From NCBI GenBank assembly GCA_031549195.1, contig JAVBQF010000001.1, positions 62,001-126,000 of the forward strand: DNA of 64,000 nt, in the 5' to 3' direction. The number at the start of each line of letters is the position of its first letter. Position 1 is the stretch's first letter. The DNA is from JAVBQF01 sp031549195 (GTDB taxonomy: Bacteria; Bacillota_I; Bacilli_A; RF39; UBA660). The translations under genes were made by a program, and so were the position numbers. Positions 59,752 through 64,000 of the stretch are shown here, one piece after another. Under the pieces are notes generated by a model. The model was given only the letters and a program-made list of their open reading frames with translations. It was not told where the DNA came from and did not search any database.

Positions 59752-59771
59752 AGACGGTTGTCTCTTTTTCT
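59750..59771 (+). terminator. Terminator of the ftsEX operon
   Basis: AGAGAC and GTCTCT pair across four bases, followed by TTTTTC. The hydrolase stop codon overlaps the stem. Confidence 0.85.
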
Positions 59772-59804
59772 GTTATAATAGAATTAATTGTGAGGTGAAT
59801 AAGC

Positions 59805-61439
59805 GTGTTTCAAGATTTTAATGCGATGATAGAATGTTATATGCCTCATATGATAAACTCCTTTGTTGAACAACTAGGTGAAGATGGCGAGACATATAGT
59901 GCACGGTTTGAAAGAAGAGCAAAAGAGATAAAAAGAAAGTTTGTTATTACAGAAAAGGATATGGATAATTTTTTTAAAACTCATTTTCCGCATAATTGTA
60001 TAGATATTATAGTTTCTTTTTACAAAGAAAAGGGAATAGATATATATGATGAGTTAAAAGAAAAATTTGGTGGCAAAATTGCATATAGTGTCTTAAATAC
60101 TTTTGCTGCTTATTCTTTTGCGACTGCTATTACTGGTGTAAATGGAGAAGCATCTCTTTCTATTGATGATACAAAAGGAGTATTTGGTTTTTTAGATAAA
60201 AATAAAATAGGCGATTCTGATGCTCGAGATAAATTCCTAAGTTTTTTTGGTTTAACAGCTGAAAATTTAACAACTGAACAAGTACATTTATTTAGAGATT
60301 TAGCAGAATATTCCCATAGTAAAGTCCTAAATTTAATAGATTACTATAAAGGTATGCAACAAAAATTTTCAGAAATAAAAGCTAAGACAAGTCCAATCTA
60401 TTTAGAACAACTTAGATTAATGTTTAAAGAAGTAAAAAACTTTTTGCCAGAAGAAGATAGAAATACAATAGGAGAAGATGCTGGATTTGATCCAACAAAA
60501 TTAACTTCATTTGCTCTTTTTAAATCACAAGGGCTTCCGTTTGAAATAAAGCAAGGGGAGTCTTTAATATCAACAGAAACTTCCAGTATGGTTAATTCAA
60601 AGATTGGCAAGTATAAAACTAACTATTATAAAAAAGCATTAAAACACCTTATTCTTGATGTAGATGAAAATTACGAAGTAACAAATGAAGATTTAGATAC
60701 TTATATGGAGCAGTTTTACAATAGAGAAGTAGATGGAGTATACAGTGTTGATGATGATACTATATATATAAGACCATATAGTAATATTTATCAATTTGAG
60801 AAATACTTACAACACGAATATGGACATGCTTTTGGATTGAACACTGAAAGAAGACAAGATGGTGTATGGGATGTTAAACTTGGTGATGAAAAATATTTGT
60901 GTGAGTCAAAAATACCAGTGGATTACAATGAAGACTATTGTAAATATGTTATTGGTTCAAGATGTTTTAATGAGGCAAGAGTAGAATTGATGGCTAGGGA
61001 AAGGGTTTTGTCAATATGGGAAAAAGGAATCAATATTGGAATAAAGCCACCCGTGGGAATAGTAGATGCTTTTGCATCATATCATGAAGAAATAGATTAT
61101 TTATTACCAATTCTAAGCGCTTTACCAAAAAGAAGTGTTAAAGCTCAGTTTGATAGCGATTTAGGGGAATTACTTGAGTTTATTACAAAGGAAGAGCTTA
61201 ACTCTCTTGATCAGTTAGTAGAACAAAAAATTGAAGATGGACAATTATCAACAGGAACTATAACAGCTTGGCCTAATGTTAACCTTGTTGCAAGAGAAGT
61301 AGTAAACGTTGGGAGTGGCCAAAAGACTTCAGATTGGTATCAAAATTATACTCAAGTTGAAGACTCATCACCACTAGATGATGCGATTAATCAGATAGCA
61401 GAAAATGTTAAGAATAGGGCTGCTCCTAAAAGTGTTTGA
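59805..61439 (+). CDS. Unknown protein with HEYGH metallopeptidase-like motif
   Basis: I do not recognise the family. The 544 residues contain LQHEYGHAFGLN near residue 340, a HExxH zinc motif with a Glu, and about 50 residues downstream CFNEARVELMARERVL, whose NEAxxE could provide the third zinc ligand as in gluzincins. The N-terminal half (about 1-200) is helical and charged. There is no signal peptide or membrane segment, so the protein is probably cytosolic or exported by another route. The start is GTG at 59805 behind GAGGTGAATAAG. It stands alone between two terminated units. Confidence 0.65.
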   Translation: MFQDFNAMIECYMPHMINSFVEQLGEDGETYSARFERRAKEIKRKFVITEKDMDNFFKTHFPHNCIDIIVSFYKEKGIDIYDELKEKFGGKIAYSVLNTFAAYSFATAITGVNGEASLSIDDTKGVFGFLDKNKIGDSDARDKFLSFFGLTAENLTTEQVHLFRDLAEYSHSKVLNLIDYYKGMQQKFSEIKAKTSPIYLEQLRLMFKEVKNFLPEEDRNTIGEDAGFDPTKLTSFALFKSQGLPFEIKQGESLISTETSSMVNSKIGKYKTNYYKKALKHLILDVDENYEVTNEDLDTYMEQFYNREVDGVYSVDDDTIYIRPYSNIYQFEKYLQHEYGHAFGLNTERRQDGVWDVKLGDEKYLCESKIPVDYNEDYCKYVIGSRCFNEARVELMARERVLSIWEKGINIGIKPPVGIVDAFASYHEEIDYLLPILSALPKRSVKAQFDSDLGELLEFITKEELNSLDQLVEQKIEDGQLSTGTITAWPNVNLVAREVVNVGSGQKTSDWYQNYTQVEDSSPLDDAINQIAENVKNRAAPKSV

Positions 61440-61509
61440 GAATATATTAATACATAGATATTTGTACTATTATGTAGAAAGTATGCTAATATAGTATTAG
61501 GTGATGAAA

Positions 61510-62046
61510 GTGAATTTATATATAAGTGGAAGTAACAGAAAGCAAAATTGTTATAAAGTTTTAAAAGATTTAATTAGTGAAGAAGATAAATTAATTTCTT
61601 TATCAGAAATGGATATTAAATTTTGTTTAGGGTGTAATGAATGCGGAAATAAGCTTGATGAATTTTGCGTGATAGAAGATGGTATGAGTGAAATATATTC
61701 TTTAATGTTAAAGGCAGATAAAATAATACTTGGAGTACCAATATATTTTAATCAAGTGTCAGGAATGTTTAAAAATATAATAGATAGATTAAACCCTTTT
61801 TGTACTCATAATTCGTTAGAAAGTAAAAAAATATATTTGATAACTCTAGGGTGTCAACCTGAAAAAGACAATAAAGATGTGGTAAAAAATATAAATGGTT
61901 ATTTCAATGAGTTAGCGGAAATACTCGGTTTTGAGTTTACTTATTTAAGAAATTTTACAACAGAAAAAGATGATGATATTGAAGCAAATTATGATGGAGA
62001 ATATAATACAATAATTGCTGAATTAAAACAGAATATTGACAAATGA
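61510..62046 (+). CDS. Iron-sulfur flavoprotein (NADPH-dependent FMN reductase-like)
   Basis: A flavodoxin-fold reductase of 178 residues. The N-terminal strand runs NLYISGSNRKQNCYK. The cysteine pattern FCLGCNECGNKLDEFC (C-x2-C-x2-C-x7-C) matches the [4Fe-4S] motif of iron-sulfur flavoproteins, which suggests an anaerobic electron-transfer enzyme. VPIYFNQVSGMFKNIIDR is the FMN-loop region. AGGTGAT precedes the GTG at 61510 with normal spacing; the upstream ATG at 61504 is too close to that site, so the GTG is preferred but not certain. Confidence 0.8.
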   Translation: MNLYISGSNRKQNCYKVLKDLISEEDKLISLSEMDIKFCLGCNECGNKLDEFCVIEDGMSEIYSLMLKADKIILGVPIYFNQVSGMFKNIIDRLNPFCTHNSLESKKIYLITLGCQPEKDNKDVVKNINGYFNELAEILGFEFTYLRNFTTEKDDDIEANYDGEYNTIIAELKQNIDK

Positions 62047-62083
62047 AAAGATAATCAGAATATAAATAATGAACAGATAATAT

Positions 62084-62125
62084 AAAAGTAGATGCGCAAA
62101 AAGGAAAAAGCATCTACTTTTTTGG
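62084..62125 (+). terminator. Strong terminator after the flavoprotein gene
   Basis: AAAGTAGATGC and GCATCTACTTT are eleven-base perfect complements with a loop of about 14 bases, followed by TTTGG. The stem starts some 40 bases after the stop codon. Confidence 0.85.
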
Positions 62126-62215
62126 TTGTAAATAGTTTGTTATGTGGTTTGTATATTTTTTAAGTTGTTTTGTATATAATAAAAGCCTGTTTCTTAGTTG
62201 TAAATTTTATCTTCA

Positions 62216-62244
62216 TTTACATTTGTTTGATATTCCGATATAAT
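62216..62244 (+). promoter_or_regulatory. Promoter of the HD-domain gene
   Basis: -35 TTTACA (62216-62221), a 17-base spacer and -10 TATAAT (62239-62244). The start codon is about 80 bases downstream, so the mRNA has a moderately long leader. Confidence 0.65.
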
Positions 62245-62326
62245 GCTCGTATAGTATTTATAGTATCAAATGGTAAAATTGGTTTTTGATTTTAAGAAAT
62301 AGTCAAAAATAAGGAGGGGAGCAAAT

Positions 62327-63202
62327 ATGATAATAAAAGAGCAATTTGAAGAGTCTTTATTCAGAGAAGATGTAATAGAATATTATTTGTCTAAATCAAG
62401 AAAAGAGCTAGAAGAAGAGTTTGGTATAGAAGTTGCAATGATGAAAGATTATGACCAAATGAATTCTCATCATTGTTATAATTTGTTAGAACACACGTTA
62501 CATACAGTCTATGAGATACCTGTACAAAATCTAAATGCTAATCAAGCTAGACTTTTAAAAGTAGCAGCATTCTTTCATGATGTTGGTAAACCTTCTTGTG
62601 CTTTTTTTAATGAAAAAACAGGACAGCAAGCATTTTATGGACATCCATTAAAGTCTGCGTTAATTGCAAGGCCAATATTAGAACAACTTGGATATGTTAA
62701 TGAGGAACTAGAAAAAATATTATTTTTTATAGAACATCATGATGATTTTATAAGCTATAAAAAAGATCTTGCTTTATGGATGCATAATCATTTATTTATG
62801 AGAGATATAAATACAGCAAGTATTTTGGAAAAATTAATTGAAAATAAATATAACTTTAAAGATATGGAATATAATGAAGAGCAGGTAAGGGTTATATGTT
62901 ATATGCTTGCACACAACTATCAGATTCCAAATTTTACATCTAAAGGAATACCTCTAACTATAAAATTTAATATGAAAGAAGTTGAGGATAAAATTAAGAC
63001 TGGAAAATTTGCTAACGTCTTTGTTGCTAATTTAGATGATTATAAGTTATTGTTGACGTTGTGTAAGGCAGATGCTTTAGCGCAGAGTGAAATTGCATTA
63101 CAAAATAGAAAAGAAGTAGGAAATAAAAAAGAAAAACTAGCTAATATAGAAAAGATAGAAAAGTTAATTTCTGAATCATATTTGTTATTAAATGAAATTT
63201 AA
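62327..63202 (+). CDS. HD-domain phosphohydrolase-like protein
   Basis: A 291-residue protein with the HD metal-binding motif in AAFFHDVGKPSCAFF near residues 80-95 and further histidines in IEHHDDF. The N-terminal DYDQMNSHHCYNLLEHTLHT is a companion motif of the HD fold. It resembles the HD domain found beside CCA-adding enzymes (HDVGKP followed by a histidine) but lacks a nucleotidyltransferase part. Substrate unknown. AAGGAGGGG precedes the ATG. Confidence 0.85.
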   Translation: MIIKEQFEESLFREDVIEYYLSKSRKELEEEFGIEVAMMKDYDQMNSHHCYNLLEHTLHTVYEIPVQNLNANQARLLKVAAFFHDVGKPSCAFFNEKTGQQAFYGHPLKSALIARPILEQLGYVNEELEKILFFIEHHDDFISYKKDLALWMHNHLFMRDINTASILEKLIENKYNFKDMEYNEEQVRVICYMLAHNYQIPNFTSKGIPLTIKFNMKEVEDKIKTGKFANVFVANLDDYKLLLTLCKADALAQSEIALQNRKEVGNKKEKLANIEKIEKLISESYLLLNEI

Positions 63203-63223
63203 ATATATAAGGAGAGTGATGAA

Positions 63224-63898
63224 ATGGCAAGAACAAAATTAAAGGACAGAATCTTACCAGATTATACAAAAGGAGAAGAAATATTTAATATGACTTCTCA
63301 TATAGTTGGAGGGGCACTAGGCGTTGTCGCTATTACACTATGTTTGGCGTTTGCAGTAATACATCAAAATTTTTATGGGATTGTTAGTGGCATAATTTAT
63401 GGTTTTACTATGATACTTTTATATACAATGTCTAGTATTTATCATGGACTTAGTCCTAAAAGGACAGCAAAAAAAGTTTTGCAAGTATTAGATCATTGTT
63501 CTATATTCTTACTTATTGCAGGAACATATACTCCTTTTGCACTTTGTGGATTAAGAGTTGTAGATGCCGCTACAGGTTGGTGGATATTTATTATAATTTG
63601 GGCGGTAGCTATAGTTGGTATTGTGCTTAACTCCATTGATCTTAAAATGTTTGAAAAATTTTCATTAATTTGTTATTTAGCAATGGGCTGGTGCATTATT
63701 GTAAAAGCAAATTTATTACCAGAATTCTTAAATACAACAGGAATAGCACTGTTAATAGGTGGAGGATTGGCATATACAGTTGGTGCGGTAATATATGCAC
63801 TTGATCATAAAAAAAGGTATATGCACTCCATATTTCATTTATTTATATTGTTAGGCAGCATACTGCATTTCCTGTGCATTTTATTATATTTAATGTAA
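63224..63898 (+). CDS. Hemolysin III family membrane protein
   Basis: Seven-segment membrane protein, 224 residues, of the HlyIII/YqfA family, which is related to PAQR receptors. Signatures are MTSHIVGGALG, SSIYHGLSPKRTAKKVLQVLDH, LLIAGTYTPFALC and HSIFHLFILLGSILHFLCI. The conserved His in these segments forms a metal site in PAQR-type proteins. Despite the family name a haemolytic role is not established. AAGGAGAG precedes the ATG. Confidence 0.93.
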   Translation: MARTKLKDRILPDYTKGEEIFNMTSHIVGGALGVVAITLCLAFAVIHQNFYGIVSGIIYGFTMILLYTMSSIYHGLSPKRTAKKVLQVLDHCSIFLLIAGTYTPFALCGLRVVDAATGWWIFIIIWAVAIVGIVLNSIDLKMFEKFSLICYLAMGWCIIVKANLLPEFLNTTGIALLIGGGLAYTVGAVIYALDHKKRYMHSIFHLFILLGSILHFLCILLYLM

Positions 63899-63907
63899 TT
63901 GAAAAGT

Positions 63908-63932
63908 CACTTTTAATAAAGTGTTTTTTCTT
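63908..63932 (+). terminator. Terminator after the HlyIII gene
   Basis: CACTTT and AAAGTG pair across four bases, followed by T6C. Confidence 0.75.
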
Positions 63933-64000
63933 TGCAAAAATTAATAAAATATTGAAATTCGAAAAAATGTTTGATATACTGATATGGATTAAAAGCTATG

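Noticed and set aside
62245..62326. A riboswitch in the leader of the HD-domain gene.
   Set aside because: The 80-base leader shows no strong stems or motif that I recognise.
1..64000. Possible use of UGA as tryptophan, as in Mollicutes.
   Set aside because: RF2 is present with a UGA frameshift, and genes here end normally at UGA (for example mnmG). Conserved proteins are intact with the standard code.
1..64000. CRISPR arrays, insertion sequences, prophage, rRNA or tRNA genes.
   Set aside because: I looked at intergenic regions on both strands and saw no regularly spaced repeats, transposase genes, terminal inverted repeats or cloverleaf-like sequences. A tRNAscan run would be decisive for tRNA.

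Overview
This window carries the replication-origin region of a low-GC, spore-forming Firmicute. The set of genes points to class Bacilli: a Noc-type ParB paralogue with matching NBS sites, a ComK-like protein, SpoVT, a BofA-like protein and a coat-F-like protein. An iron-sulfur flavoprotein near the right edge suggests an anaerobic lifestyle. Release factor 2 is made by a programmed frameshift at an in-frame UGA, so UGA is a stop codon here and the Mollicutes code can be excluded. I cannot assign a species. A gut lineage near the Erysipelotrichia or the Mollicutes-related Bacilli would fit, but that is inference.

Layout. oriC lies between dnaA and rpmH at about 22.4-22.7 kb, and the window reads outward from it in both directions. 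The left arm (minus strand) runs dnaA, dnaN, a comK-like gene, recF, gyrB, gyrA, a small SRP RNA, tadA, dnaX, ybaB, recR, a bofA-like gene, holB, ricT, a tRNA-type methyltransferase, pth, mfd, a coiled-coil gene, spoVT, and metG behind a T-box (metG runs off the edge). The right arm (plus strand) runs rpmH, rnpA, yidC, jag, mnmE, an MBL hydrolase, mnmG, rsmG, noc, soj, spo0J, a DUF951 gene, an AbgT transporter, ychF, a class I amidotransferase, rpsF-ssb-rpsR, an unknown gene, divIC, tilS, ftsH, two membrane or envelope proteins, dusB, an RDD protein, lysS, a YfcC-type transporter, a beta-lactamase-fold protein, clpC, prfB, two YitT proteins, ftsE-ftsX-M23 hydrolase, an unknown HEYGH protein, an iron-sulfur flavoprotein, an HD protein and a HlyIII-family protein. 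Almost every gene is co-oriented with replication. The exceptions are a coat-protein pair at 18.7-19.2 kb and a glycerophosphodiesterase at 26.9-27.7 kb.

How the parts work together. DnaA boxes flank dnaA on both sides. Four parS-type and three NBS-type palindromes lie in or beside dnaX, tadA and gyrA, 10-11 kb from oriC. Their cognate proteins (Spo0J/Soj and Noc) are encoded on the other arm. This is a compact system for origin segregation and nucleoid occlusion. Cell-division genes (divIC, ftsH, ftsEX plus hydrolase), translation genes and sporulation or competence genes make up most of the rest.

Most unusual points: (1) a ComK-like gene without the C-terminal adaptor-binding tail, and a convergent coat-F pair, sit where yaaA normally separates dnaN and recF; (2) Noc has no N-terminal amphipathic helix but a roughly 190-residue disordered linker; (3) parS, NBS and a DnaA box are packed into one intergenic region, one parS being the core of a 44-bp perfect palindrome; (4) FtsH ends in a Rho_N/SAP-like module; (5) there is an unrecognised 544-residue HEYGH protein next to ftsEX.
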